DNA from: Bacillota bacterium
GTDB lineage: Bacteria > Bacillota > Clostridia > Tissierellales > Peptoniphilaceae
Direction: 5' to 3'
Length of the DNA: 14,219 nt
Assembly (NCBI GenBank): GCA_023442495.1
Contig: JAEZZB010000042.1
Location: forward strand, 1-14,219
Of this stretch, positions 1 through 7,600 are shown one piece after another; position 1 is the stretch's first letter; each line of letters opens with the position of its first letter. The notes under the pieces are model-generated. The model had not been told where the DNA came from and ran no database searches. It was given only the letters and a program-made list of their open reading frames with translations. The position numbers were made by a program, and so were the translations under genes.

Positions 1-89
1 TTCCAGTCAAGGTACGCTTCGCTTTTCCCCTTGACAAGAAATAAGCATTGTTCGTTTAGAACAAGTATGCCCTTTTGGAAATATTATCA
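1..89 (-). other. Unidentified edge segment with inverted repeats; short minus-strand open stretch
   Basis: On the minus strand a reading frame stays open from about 89 to the window edge and reads as a plausible protein fragment (…GILVLNEQCLFLV…), but it follows a stop codon and has no visible start or ribosome binding site. The same stretch holds two small inverted repeats: TCAAGG (7-12) with CCTTGA (29-34), and TTGTTC (48-53) with GAACAA (59-64). Its composition looks less AT-rich than the DNA that follows. It could be the edge of a mobile element or another inserted fragment, but the window ends before this can be settled. No element family is assigned. Confidence 0.25.
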
Positions 90-761
90 GATTGCTTTCT
101 TGTCACATATGTTTGACAACTCTAGACTAACAAATATGGGTACAAACGTAATAAATGAATTGAATAAATCTATAGACTATTACGAAAATATACTAGTTTC
201 AGAAGACTTAAACAATAAACAAATTGTTCAAATCAATTCTATTATTAAAAATTTAAATGAGCAAATCAACGAATATAAAAACTACAGTAACCAAGAAAAT
301 TATTCTTTACAAAATAACACACGAGCTGTTCCAATGCTATCTATTCTACAGCCGTAAGTGCTGTAATTTCTTGGTTTAACGCACAAGGATATGTATTGTC
401 TGCAGAATTATTAACTCACGCTAGAGACAATACCTCCTACAACTCTTTATATGTCCCTTATAACGGAAGAAGAGTTATTCAATCACCAGTGTATAAAAAT
501 ATAGTACAACAATCTTCTACAAGCGGTAAAGGAGTTTTTCCAAATTCAGGCACAGTAGTACAAAGAGACTTATTCTATTCAATTCATGAGTTTCACTGGA
601 GTAAACATAATTACGGAAACGTAACTATAATAGATAAGTACGATTTTTCAAAAGATTTAAATTATGAAATAAGTAGTATAGATGGTGTAGCTATTAGAAC
701 TATGTACGAAGCACAGCAACATGGTGTTATAACTCCATATGGAATTAAAATTACAAATTAA
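67..761 (+). pseudogene. Frameshifted gene for a small protein of unknown function
   Basis: Two reading frames on the plus strand make one protein if a single base is restored. The first frame (ATG at 67, or TTG at 31) is hydrophilic and helix-rich and reaches …NNTRAVP before running to a stop at 355-357. The second frame is open from 318 and continues as NAIYSTAVSAVISWFNAQGY…, ending with a TAA at 759-761. One missing base near 332 (CC|AATGC) would give a continuous AVPNAIYSTAV. The C-terminal half, about 140 residues, ends in KITN and looks like a folded domain, but I cannot name the family. No ribosome binding site or signal peptide is visible before 67, so the 5' end may also be truncated. 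A hairpin terminator follows directly. This could be a real pseudogene or a sequencing error at one base; the second frame alone could start only at a TTG (396) with no good ribosome binding site. Confidence 0.6.
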
Positions 762-762
762 T

Positions 763-798
763 AATAATATCAATTGACATTTTAATATTATTTTTTTT
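763..798 (+). terminator. Terminator after the frameshifted gene
   Basis: AATAATAT (763-770) pairs with ATATTATT (785-792), followed by a run of eight T (791-798) two bases after the stop codon region. It is an all-AT stem, so weak, but its position right after the stop fits intrinsic termination on the plus strand. Confidence 0.5.
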
Positions 799-831
799 AA
801 TTCAATATCTATATAAAATATACGGATTCAT

Positions 832-874
832 AAAAACACCAGATTTTGACTTGAACACAAAATCTGGTGTTTTT
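832..874. terminator. Bidirectional intrinsic terminator between convergent genes
   Basis: A perfect 17-bp stem (832-848 with 858-874) encloses a 9-base loop. The stem begins with AAAAA and ends with TTTTT, so it gives a T-tract in either direction. It lies between the plus-strand remnant and the minus-strand lipoprotein gene, 24 bases past the lipoprotein stop codon, and can stop transcription from both sides. Confidence 0.9.
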
Positions 875-897
875 ACATTCTACATATAAATATCTTA

Positions 898-1614
898 TTA
901 TTTCAACTTTTCTTCAAATAATGGTCTAAAATCTTGGTCTAATGATACGTCAATTGTTTTTTCTTCCCCTTCTACCCAAAGAATTGGAACTGTAAGATTT
1001 CCATTAGGCGTTTTTTTTGCGAGCTCTTTATCGTTTCTCGTGTAATCAGTAGTTTTTTTAACTACTTCCATTAAAGTCTTCATGTCTTCTTCAACTTCTT
1101 TTAATTTCGTTCCACCCACATCTGTATACGCCTTTCTGATGTATGCGTCCTGATCTTTTTCTTTTTGTATCGCGTCTATAAATTCATTGGTAAGTACCGT
1201 ATGCATAAATTTGCCTACCACCTGAGGATCATTTTCTGCAATTGAAAGTACCATTGAGGATATAACATCTGAATAAGTTACTTCTCCCTCAACTCCTCGA
1301 CTACCTAAAAAAGACAACGGAATATATTTAATTAAAGTAGTATCTCCTTGAACGTCCATTATATAGTCCTTAGTTTTCGCTTCAAGATTTAGACAATATG
1401 GACAAAGTGGTTCCGTATACCATCTAACTATTTTCTTGCCTTTTATTTCAGATTTTGGTACGGCATGACCTTTATTGTCGACAAATATCCCGCCATTATC
1501 TACATAAGTGAATTTATCGTCTTCAACTGTTTTCTCTTCCTCGGTCACCTTATTGCAGGCAACGACTAATATCGATACTGCCAAAAAGAGTAATAATAAT
1601 TTTGTATTTTTCAT
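898..1614 (-). CDS. DsbA-like thioredoxin-fold lipoprotein (CPYC)
   Basis: The 238-residue protein starts with a lipoprotein signal peptide: a lysine-containing n-region, hydrophobic residues 6-18 and a lipobox ending in VVAC with Cys20 as the lipidated residue. A charged linker follows, then a thioredoxin-like domain with the active-site motif C71-P-Y-C74 (context WYTEPLCPYC). An inserted helical region spans roughly 115-200, and the loop TVP around Pro210 fits the cis-proline facing the active site. This is the layout of DsbA-like exported thiol oxidoreductases, so a membrane-anchored role in forming or repairing disulfides of envelope proteins is likely; substrates cannot be read from the sequence. 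An AGGAG site lies 5 bases before the ATG. The gene follows the HerA-like ATPase gene by 81 bases and ends at a strong shared terminator. Function within the thiol-redox class (oxidase or reductase) is uncertain. Confidence 0.85.
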   Translation of the reverse strand: MKNTKLLLLFLAVSILVVACNKVTEEEKTVEDDKFTYVDNGGIFVDNKGHAVPKSEIKGKKIVRWYTEPLCPYCLNLEAKTKDYIMDVQGDTTLIKYIPLSFLGSRGVEGEVTYSDVISSMVLSIAENDPQVVGKFMHTVLTNEFIDAIQKEKDQDAYIRKAYTDVGGTKLKEVEEDMKTLMEVVKKTTDYTRNDKELAKKTPNGNLTVPILWVEGEEKTIDVSLDQDFRPLFEEKLK

Positions 1615-1637
1615 AATATCTCCTTTTATAATCCTAT

Positions 1638-1643
1638 ATTATA
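1638..1643 (-). promoter_or_regulatory. Possible -10 element for the lipoprotein gene
   Basis: On the minus strand TATAAT lies 24 bases upstream of the ATG at 1614. The best -35 candidate at 17-base spacing (TAGAAA) is poor, so the gene may be read from this weak promoter, from the upstream ATPase gene, or both. Confidence 0.35.
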
Positions 1644-1695
1644 TAAAAAATCATAAAAAATTTCTACAATTTATAAAATCGCTCACACGCTAATA

Positions 1696-3171
1696 TTATC
1701 TTCTTTTCGTGCCAAATATTCCCCTCGTTATTTCTCTTCCTATCGATCTTCCAATTGAACCGATCACATTATTTGTAAATCTCTCAAAAATTGAAGTCTT
1801 GTTTTTTCTTCTTTGCTCTTCTTTAGCAATTTCTTTTTGGCGTTTTTCTTCTTGTTTCAATAACTGTGCCTCTTGAGCTTCTAATTCCAAGCGTCTTAAT
1901 CTCTCTTGTTTTTCTGTTTCCAAAATTTCAAAAGCACTTATATTATCAATATAGTTTGCATATTTATCCAATAATGGTGACATATTGATAGTTTTTTGAA
2001 TATTCATTTTATTTGCAACGCCTATTTTAGATAATGGTGGCGAAATAGTAACTTTTTTTGCTACAGTTGGGATTGAATTTTTATCTAATACTGAAACTAT
2101 GGCTTCACCCGTCTTTAAGTTTGAAATTTCTTCTACTAAATCCATACTGTCATCTTGTCTAAATGAGTTGGCTATAGCTGCTACTTCTTTTTGTTCTTTT
2201 GGCGTAAATGCTCTCAAGGAATGCTGAATGCGATTACTCAATTGAGATAATACTCCATCGGGTATATCCGTAGTTTTTTGCGTTATGAAAAATACGCCGA
2301 CACCCTTTGAACGAATAAGCCTTACTATTAATTCTATCTTTTCAAGTAATGCCTTGGAACCATTATTGAATAGTAGATGAGCTTCATCAAAGAAGAATAT
2401 CATTTTAGGTCTTTCTTGATCTCCTACCTCTTCTAAATTTTCAAATATTTCACCTAATAACCATAGTAAAAATATCGCATACAGATCGGGTGATTGATAA
2501 AGTCTTTCACTATTAAGAATATTGATTATCCCTTCACCGTTTTGGTCTAATCTAAGTAAATTCTTAATATCAAAATCGGGTTCTCCGAAGAACTTATCGC
2601 CCCCTTGTTTTTCGACTACAAGTAGGGATCTTAGAATGGCACCAATTGATGCAGTGGAAATGTTTCCGTAATAATTTTGTAAATCTTTCTTGTTTTCGTT
2701 TATAAAATTTAATACGGCTCTTAAATCCTTGATATCTATTAATAATAAATTTCTTTCGTCGGCCAAACTAAACGCAATATTTAACACACCTTTTTGTGTG
2801 TCGTTAAGCCCTAGAATTTTTGATAGTAATAATGGTCCCATTTCTGAAATAGTCGTTCTAAGTGGAATACCATTTTCTCCAAATACATCAAAAAATTCTG
2901 TAGTAAAACTTCTTGGTTCATAATCTTCAATTCCTGTCAATTTAACTCTTTCAGCTATATCTTCATTCATTTCTAATGGTTCAATGAAACTTGATAAATC
3001 ACCTTTAATATCTGATAGAAATACCGGAATCCCATTTTTAGCTAATTGTTCAACTATCACTTTTAAAGTTACTGTTTTTCCTGAACCTGTAGATCCTGTT
3101 ATAAATCCATGTCTATTTAGTTTTGAAACATCAATATATGTATCTTTACCAATTAATAATTTATTTTTCAT
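1696..3171 (-). CDS. HerA-like / YjgR (DUF853) family P-loop ATPase
   Basis: The 491-residue protein has the full layout of the DUF853 (YjgR) branch of HerA/FtsK-type ATPases and a length close to that family's usual 500. The N-terminal stretch NRHGFITGSTGSGKT contains the Walker A motif (residues 26-33), followed by FLSDIKGDLSSF (51-62), which is typical of the family. Walker B is MIFFFDEA (257-264), and the sensor-like strand GVFFITQ is at 292-298. A charged coiled coil fills about 410-457, and the last 30 residues are rich in Arg, Gly and Ile. The protein should be cytosolic and hexameric by analogy with HerA, moving along DNA or remodelling it; the cellular role of this branch is poorly known. 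The ATG has an AAAGGAG site (3178-3184) at good spacing. It is divergent from the deacetylase gene and probably co-oriented or co-transcribed with the lipoprotein gene. No nuclease partner is adjacent, so a HerA-NurA repair pair or a defence role is not supported. Confidence 0.85.
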   Translation of the reverse strand: MKNKLLIGKDTYIDVSKLNRHGFITGSTGSGKTVTLKVIVEQLAKNGIPVFLSDIKGDLSSFIEPLEMNEDIAERVKLTGIEDYEPRSFTTEFFDVFGENGIPLRTTISEMGPLLLSKILGLNDTQKGVLNIAFSLADERNLLLIDIKDLRAVLNFINENKKDLQNYYGNISTASIGAILRSLLVVEKQGGDKFFGEPDFDIKNLLRLDQNGEGIINILNSERLYQSPDLYAIFLLWLLGEIFENLEEVGDQERPKMIFFFDEAHLLFNNGSKALLEKIELIVRLIRSKGVGVFFITQKTTDIPDGVLSQLSNRIQHSLRAFTPKEQKEVAAIANSFRQDDSMDLVEEISNLKTGEAIVSVLDKNSIPTVAKKVTISPPLSKIGVANKMNIQKTINMSPLLDKYANYIDNISAFEILETEKQERLRRLELEAQEAQLLKQEEKRQKEIAKEEQRRKNKTSIFERFTNNVIGSIGRSIGREITRGIFGTKRR

Positions 3172-3197
3172 GCTAATCTCCTTTATCCTTAATTAAT

Positions 3198-3203
3198 ATT
3201 ATA
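3198..3203 (-). promoter_or_regulatory. -10 element for the HerA-like ATPase gene
   Basis: TATAAT on the minus strand sits 26 bases before the ATG at 3171, in the divergent intergenic region. A -35 hexamer at standard spacing is not clear; TGTAAA upstream would be spaced by only 14 bases. Confidence 0.4.
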
Positions 3204-3290
3204 TATTAAATTTTGTGTTTACACCCATATTTGTCGATAAATTTATATATTAATGTTAAATTTTTTAATAACAGAATTGTAATTCTTTTT

Positions 3291-3318
3291 TTTACAAAAT
3301 TATGATACAATATATACT
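3291..3318 (+). promoter_or_regulatory. Promoter of the deacetylase gene pair
   Basis: TTTACA (3291-3296) and TATACT (3313-3318) are separated by 16 bases and lie 40 bases before the ATG at 3358. The ribosome binding site AAGAAAGG (3343-3350) follows. Both hexamers match sigma-70/A consensus at five of six positions. Confidence 0.6.
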
Positions 3319-3357
3319 TGTAAATGTAATTAATTTAGTACTAAGAAAGGATAAAAA

Positions 3358-4386
3358 ATGGATAATATAGAAAAGAATAAAAATGGAAAAACTGTACTTT
3401 TAATTTTATTTATAATAATAGGTTTACTTATTTCTGCTTTTTTCTTTTTAGATTCTATATCGGCAAAAAAAGAAATAAAAATGTTGAAAGATAGAGAATC
3501 TAAAAAAGAAATGAAGGCCGAAAGTTATAAAGAAGAAATTAACAATCTTACTGAAAAAATAGAATCTCTAAATGAAGTTATCGAAAATTCAAAAGGAAAT
3601 AAAAAAGAAACGGAAAAAGAAACTGATCATAACAATAAAGCTGAAGTCGGAGTTGAAACTCCAAAACCGATCGGTAGAGATTATGAATATTCAGTAGAAG
3701 AAATTAGAGAATTGTCTGAAACTCAAGGTTATAAAGGAAAAAAAATTGCTTTTCTAACATTTGACGATGGACCAAATCATGAAATCACCCCTGGCGTTTT
3801 AGATGTATTGAAATCTAAAGGAGTTCATGCAACATTTTTCATGGTTGGTAATAAAATTGGCCCTGAAACAGCAGATGTAATTCACAGAGTAGTTGATGAA
3901 GGTCATTCAATTGCTACACATAGTTATACTCATGATTATGACTATCTATATCCAAATAGAAATCCAAATCCTGATGCAGTACTTGAAGAATATCATGAGA
4001 GTATGAAAGCACTAAAGGGCGTACTTGGTAATAATTTTGAAACAAGAGTTTTTAGATATCCAGGTGGCCATTTGTCTTGGAATCAAGACGGCTTGGAAAA
4101 GACTGATAAAGCTTTGTTAGACGAAGGAGTAGTATGGATAGATTGGAATACTATGAATGGTGATGCTCAAATGGAATATTCAGATAATCCAAATGAGGTT
4201 ATTAGACCGACAAATGTTCAAGAAGCGGTGAATAACTTTGACAAATCAACAATATTTACTGCAAATCCAGATATAGCTGTAATCTTAATGCATGATGCTG
4301 CAGACAAATATCTAACTTTAGACGCTTTGCCAGCGTTGATAGACCATCTAATTGAATTAGGGTATGAATTTGGTACTTTAATATGA
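3358..4386 (+). CDS. Membrane-anchored polysaccharide (peptidoglycan) deacetylase, NodB family
   Basis: This 342-residue protein is a type II membrane protein: a charged N-terminus, one membrane segment (about 12-32), a charged coiled-coil stalk (about 36-95) and an extracellular NodB-homology domain (about 128-342). All five motifs of carbohydrate esterase family 4 are present. These are TFDDGP (134-139, with the catalytic base and a metal-binding Asp), HSYTH (188-192, metal ligands), RYPGG (233-237), the DWN region (262-264) and LMHD (310-313, with the catalytic His312). The enzyme should remove N-acetyl groups from surface polysaccharide. Likely targets are GlcNAc residues of peptidoglycan, as in PgdA-type proteins, which in known Gram-positives lower lysozyme sensitivity. 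Exact substrate is inferred. It starts an operon with its own promoter, and its stop codon overlaps the start of the next gene (ATGA), indicating translational coupling. Confidence 0.9.
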   Translation: MDNIEKNKNGKTVLLILFIIIGLLISAFFFLDSISAKKEIKMLKDRESKKEMKAESYKEEINNLTEKIESLNEVIENSKGNKKETEKETDHNNKAEVGVETPKPIGRDYEYSVEEIRELSETQGYKGKKIAFLTFDDGPNHEITPGVLDVLKSKGVHATFFMVGNKIGPETADVIHRVVDEGHSIATHSYTHDYDYLYPNRNPNPDAVLEEYHESMKALKGVLGNNFETRVFRYPGGHLSWNQDGLEKTDKALLDEGVVWIDWNTMNGDAQMEYSDNPNEVIRPTNVQEAVNNFDKSTIFTANPDIAVILMHDAADKYLTLDALPALIDHLIELGYEFGTLI

Positions 4387-4820
4387 TAAAAAAGCATTTA
4401 AATAAAATTATAATTTTTTTTATATTTGCAATGGTGATAATTTTTATCTCTTTCTTTTTCAATAATAAAAATGCGAATACTCTAAGCGATACTGAAGCAA
4501 GAGAAAAAATATCTGAGTTATTTGGTGAAGAAATTGAAAAGGTAAATGGTAAATCTTTAGTCTTAACTGACAATAAAGACTACACAATACTTGTAGTTAG
4601 AGACCAATATATATTGATTGATAAAACAAATCGAAATCCAATTTTACATCACTATATTTCTATAAAAGATGATATAGAAGTAAAAGTATTAGAAATATTT
4701 GAAGATGGTTATTTGGTTGAACATGATGATCATACTCATATAGTAAAAATGGATGTCGATAAAAACGTAAAAGTTGGTGATATTATTAAGATTAAAGATC
4801 CACACACATATTTAGATTAA
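4383..4820 (+). CDS. Small membrane-anchored protein of unknown function, coupled to the deacetylase
   Basis: I do not recognise this 145-residue protein. A short basic N-terminus and one strongly hydrophobic segment (about 8-26) predict a single membrane anchor with the rest outside the cell. After a polar linker (27-45) the remainder looks like a compact beta-rich domain, ending in VKVGDIIKIKDP, a pattern often seen in beta-barrel folds. A histidine/aspartate cluster (H114-D-D-H117-T-H119) follows HH at 89-90. The ATG overlaps the TGA of the deacetylase gene and has no ribosome binding site of its own, so its translation depends on its neighbour. This tight coupling and shared topology suggest that the two proteins work together, perhaps as a partner or modulator of the enzyme; that is inference. 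A strong terminator lies one base after the stop codon. Confidence 0.75.
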   Translation: MIKKHLNKIIIFFIFAMVIIFISFFFNNKNANTLSDTEAREKISELFGEEIEKVNGKSLVLTDNKDYTILVVRDQYILIDKTNRNPILHHYISIKDDIEVKVLEIFEDGYLVEHDDHTHIVKMDVDKNVKVGDIIKIKDPHTYLD

Positions 4821-4821
4821 C

Positions 4822-4854
4822 AAAAAGCATACGATTTAGTATCGTATGCTTTTT
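4822..4854. terminator. Bidirectional terminator shared by the deacetylase and suf operons
   Basis: A perfect 14-bp stem (4822-4835 with 4841-4854) encloses a 5-base loop. It starts with AAAAA and ends with TTTTT, so it works in both directions. It begins one base after the stop of the plus-strand gene and lies about 70 bases beyond the end of sufU on the minus strand. A weaker all-AT stem (4872-4882 with 4891-4901) lies between it and sufU. Confidence 0.9.
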
Positions 4855-4925
4855 CTATATTTAAAATATATTTAAAATTCAAATCCATAATTGAATTTTA
4901 ATATTCTTATTAGTTTATATTCTCG

Positions 4926-5354
4926 CTATTTATTAGATAAAATTTCTTCCAAAGTTCTCCATGCAAGCACTGCACATTTTACTCTCTGTGGTAGCTTAGA
5001 AATACTCTTTAAAATAGCTGCATCTTCTAGAATTAATAATTCATCATCATCGCTAATTTCACTTTTTATCATTTTTAAGAAAACTTCAATAGATTCTTTC
5101 GCATCTTTAATAGTTTTACCCTTTATTACATCTATCATCATAGATGCTGAAGCTTGAGAAATTGCACATCCCATTCCCGTATATGAAGCATCTTCTATGA
5201 TATCGCCATTTAATTTAATATTTATTTCAAGCTCATCCCCGCAGGATGGATTAATTCCCATATGATGGTCTGTTCGCTCTTTTAATTCTTTTCGATTTTC
5301 CGACTCCATACTATGTTCACGAATAAGCTGTGTATATATTTGATTAATCTCCAT
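4926..5354 (-). CDS. sufU: SufU, zinc-dependent sulfurtransferase for Fe-S assembly
   Basis: The 142-residue protein has the conserved zinc-site residues of SufU: Cys38 and Asp40 (NPSCGDE), Cys63 (GMGCAISQASASMM) and Cys127 (RVKCAVLAWRTL). Family knowledge: SufU accepts persulfide sulfur from SufS and passes it to the SufBCD scaffold. The insertion around residues 81-110 (AKESIEVFLKMI…) is typical of SufU and separates it from IscU-type scaffolds. The start overlaps the end of sufS by 11 bases and has a strong AAAGGAGG site (5361-5368) at 6 bases, inside the sufS coding sequence. It is the last gene of the suf operon and is expected to be made in step with SufS, its partner. Length and residues are normal for the family. 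Confidence 0.95.
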   Translation of the reverse strand: MEINQIYTQLIREHSMESENRKELKERTDHHMGINPSCGDELEINIKLNGDIIEDASYTGMGCAISQASASMMIDVIKGKTIKDAKESIEVFLKMIKSEISDDDELLILEDAAILKSISKLPQRVKCAVLAWRTLEEILSNK

Positions 5355-6555
5355 AGAAAACCTCCTTTACTTTATACAATGCATCTATAAATTTATCTAT
5401 TTCTTCATAAGTATTGTAAAAAGCAATTGATGCTCTGCACGAGCTATTTAATACCAAATATCTATGAAGTGGTTGTGCACAATGATGTCCGACCCTAATA
5501 GCTATATTATAATAATCAAGTACTTGAGCAACATCATGAGGATGTACATCATTAATATTAAATGCGATACTAGTCCCGTCTCCATTTTTAGCATAATATA
5601 ATGTAACAAAATCTAATTTTTTAATCTTTTGTAATAGATAATTTGTAAGCTCTTTTTCTCTTTTTTCAATATTTTCCATCCCAATTTTTTCTATATATTC
5701 TATTGCCTTATAAAGAGAATATATGGCACCTATATTCTGTGTGCCAGACTCAAATTTATTCGGAATACTCGTAAAGCTTGTATTTTGTTCGTGGACATAT
5801 TCAATTATATCTCCGCCATATAGAAATGGGGGCATTTGATGAAGTAGTTCTTCTTTTCCATATAGTACCCCGACACCTTGAAGTGAATACATCTTATGTC
5901 CAGAAAAAGCAAAGAAATCACAGTCCATTTCTTTAACATCTACTTTTTTATGTGAAATTAATTGAGCCCCATCAACTATGGTAATTGCACCTACTTCTTT
6001 TGCCATTTTTACCATTTCTGATATTTCCACTTTAAAGGACAATACATTAGACGCTCCCGTAAATGCAACTATCTTGGTGTTTTTATTTAATTTCGACTTA
6101 TAATCTTTAAGATCAAGGTTTAAATCCTTGTCTAAATAAAAATAAACTAATTTTGCTCCCGTGTTCTTCGTAATATATTGCCAAGCGACCAAATTTGCAT
6201 GATGTTCAGCAATCGAAATTAAAATTTCATCCCCTTTATTTAGATTGTTAAATCCGTAAGTGTACGCAATGAGATTTAATGCCTCAGTAGCCGACTTTGT
6301 AAAGACTATATTTTTTTTACTTTTTGCATTAATAAATTTTGAAACTTTTTCTCTAGTAGTATCTAAAATTTCTGTAGATTTCATGGAAAGACTATATATA
6401 CCACGATTAGCGTTCGCATTAGAATAAGTATAATATTCAATTTGCGATTCAATTACAGACTTTGGTTTTTGAGAAGTCGCTGCATTATCTAAGTAGACAG
6501 TGCCAATATTTTGTTCAAAAAATGGAAAGTCTTTTCTAATTCGTGTTATATCCAT
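5344..6555 (-). CDS. sufS: SufS, group II cysteine desulfurase
   Basis: The 403-residue enzyme is a pyridoxal-phosphate-dependent cysteine desulfurase that takes sulfur from cysteine and gives it to SufU for Fe-S cluster building. Visible hallmarks are YLDNAATSQKP near the N-terminus, the AEHHANLV loop (117-123), VDGAQ (194-198), the cofactor-binding lysine in FSGHKM (Lys221), SGTQN (270-274) and the group II motif RVGHHCAQPL with catalytic Cys359. A second cysteine (Cys373, in SSCRAS) matches a known non-catalytic position. The ribosome binding site is unusual: AGAAAGGA lies about 14 bases before the ATG, farther than normal. Together with the 5-base gap after sufD, this suggests that translation relies on coupling to the upstream gene. 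It overlaps sufU by 11 bases. Confidence 0.96.
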   Translation of the reverse strand: MDITRIRKDFPFFEQNIGTVYLDNAATSQKPKSVIESQIEYYTYSNANANRGIYSLSMKSTEILDTTREKVSKFINAKSKKNIVFTKSATEALNLIAYTYGFNNLNKGDEILISIAEHHANLVAWQYITKNTGAKLVYFYLDKDLNLDLKDYKSKLNKNTKIVAFTGASNVLSFKVEISEMVKMAKEVGAITIVDGAQLISHKKVDVKEMDCDFFAFSGHKMYSLQGVGVLYGKEELLHQMPPFLYGGDIIEYVHEQNTSFTSIPNKFESGTQNIGAIYSLYKAIEYIEKIGMENIEKREKELTNYLLQKIKKLDFVTLYYAKNGDGTSIAFNINDVHPHDVAQVLDYYNIAIRVGHHCAQPLHRYLVLNSSCRASIAFYNTYEEIDKFIDALYKVKEVFYGD

Positions 6556-6560
6556 TATAC

Positions 6561-7592
6561 TTACTTAATCCTTTCTCTTATTTCTTCAAGAATCTCATTT
6601 ACTAATTTTTCATCTTTTATGTAATCTAAAATAGGTTTAATTTTAGATTCAATAATTATCCTTTTAGCCTCGTTGTGATTAAATCCTCTTGAAGTAATAT
6701 AGAATAACATATCTTTATCAATTCTTCCTGCAGAAGCTGCATGAATACCGACTATATTATCTTCTCTTGCTAAAAGTATTGGTATTGCTCTATTCTTCAC
6801 AGTCGGATCTAGAAGTGTAACAAATTCTTCTTCACTTCCTTCACTTAATGTACTTTCCCTCTTAAAGTCAAGAGTTCCTGTAAATCTCTTTTCTGCTCTA
6901 TCTTTAAGTACACCATTTACAAGCATATCCGATTTCGTTTCACGTCCTCTATGCGTGATTAGATAATTGATATCTAGATATCTTTTACCATCTACGAAGT
7001 ACGCCGTTTTAATATCCGATTCTGCTCTTTCTCCATTTATATATGCTCTATAATTCAAATAGGATTTTAATGCTCCGATTTCTATTTGTACAAGTTGTAT
7101 ATGAGCATCTTCTTCCATTTCAGAAACCATATTGATAAATGATTTTGATTTATGATTTAATCTTTGAATTAGCACAATTTGCAATTTCGAGTTTTTTTGA
7201 GCCTTTATTCTAATTACTGAATTCCTAAACGCTTCTATATCTTTACTTGATTTGTAATCAAAAATAATAGTCGCGTCTGCTCCCTCTTTTACAAATATAT
7301 TTTGTACATCATTTAGAATATTTTGATTTTCTTTTAAATGGAATTCTCTCTTAATATCTTCATTTCCAGAAAATTCAAAATACTCTTCATGATTTTTATA
7401 TTCTTCATTTAATTCAAGTATTTCTTTTGAAATGCCGAATTCTTCATTAAAATTTTCAATAAATCCTTTTGCCGTCTTTGATACTATATCCGTATCAAAA
7501 TTTTTCTTTTCGATTTTAATATCGTCTATAAAGACCTCATTTGCTCCAGTTTGTCTCCAAGTCAGATGAGGCAATCTATTTACACTAATCAT
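6561..7592 (-). CDS. sufD: SufD, Fe-S cluster scaffold subunit
   Basis: This 343-residue protein is the divergent second beta-helix subunit of the SufBC2D complex. The family core lies about 100-290, and the C-terminal helical part contains IVGIHAASAGRIDKDMLFYITSRG (280-303, broken here only by numbering). Its His284 matches the histidine that helps bind the nascent cluster in SufD, and RGFNHNEAKRIIIE parallels the RGISEEDA segment of SufB. The N-terminal 90 residues are poorly conserved, as usual for SufD. It follows sufB by 8 bases with a very strong AGGAGGGG site that overlaps the sufB stop codon. It shares operon control with sufC and sufB. It is shorter than E. coli SufD (about 420 residues), as in many Firmicute and Thermotoga-type proteins. 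Confidence 0.93.
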   Translation of the reverse strand: MISVNRLPHLTWRQTGANEVFIDDIKIEKKNFDTDIVSKTAKGFIENFNEEFGISKEILELNEEYKNHEEYFEFSGNEDIKREFHLKENQNILNDVQNIFVKEGADATIIFDYKSSKDIEAFRNSVIRIKAQKNSKLQIVLIQRLNHKSKSFINMVSEMEEDAHIQLVQIEIGALKSYLNYRAYINGERAESDIKTAYFVDGKRYLDINYLITHRGRETKSDMLVNGVLKDRAEKRFTGTLDFKRESTLSEGSEEEFVTLLDPTVKNRAIPILLAREDNIVGIHAASAGRIDKDMLFYITSRGFNHNEAKRIIIESKIKPILDYIKDEKLVNEILEEIRERIK

Positions 7593-7600
7593 TTCCCCTC

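Noticed and set aside
1696..3171. HerA-like ATPase as part of a defence system
   Set aside because: It belongs to the YjgR/DUF853 branch, and no nuclease, SIR2 or other effector gene is next to it.
4872..4901. 11-bp AT-only inverted repeat as the main suf terminator
   Set aside because: The stem is weak and lacks a T-tract on the minus strand; the strong hairpin at 4822-4854 is the better terminator.
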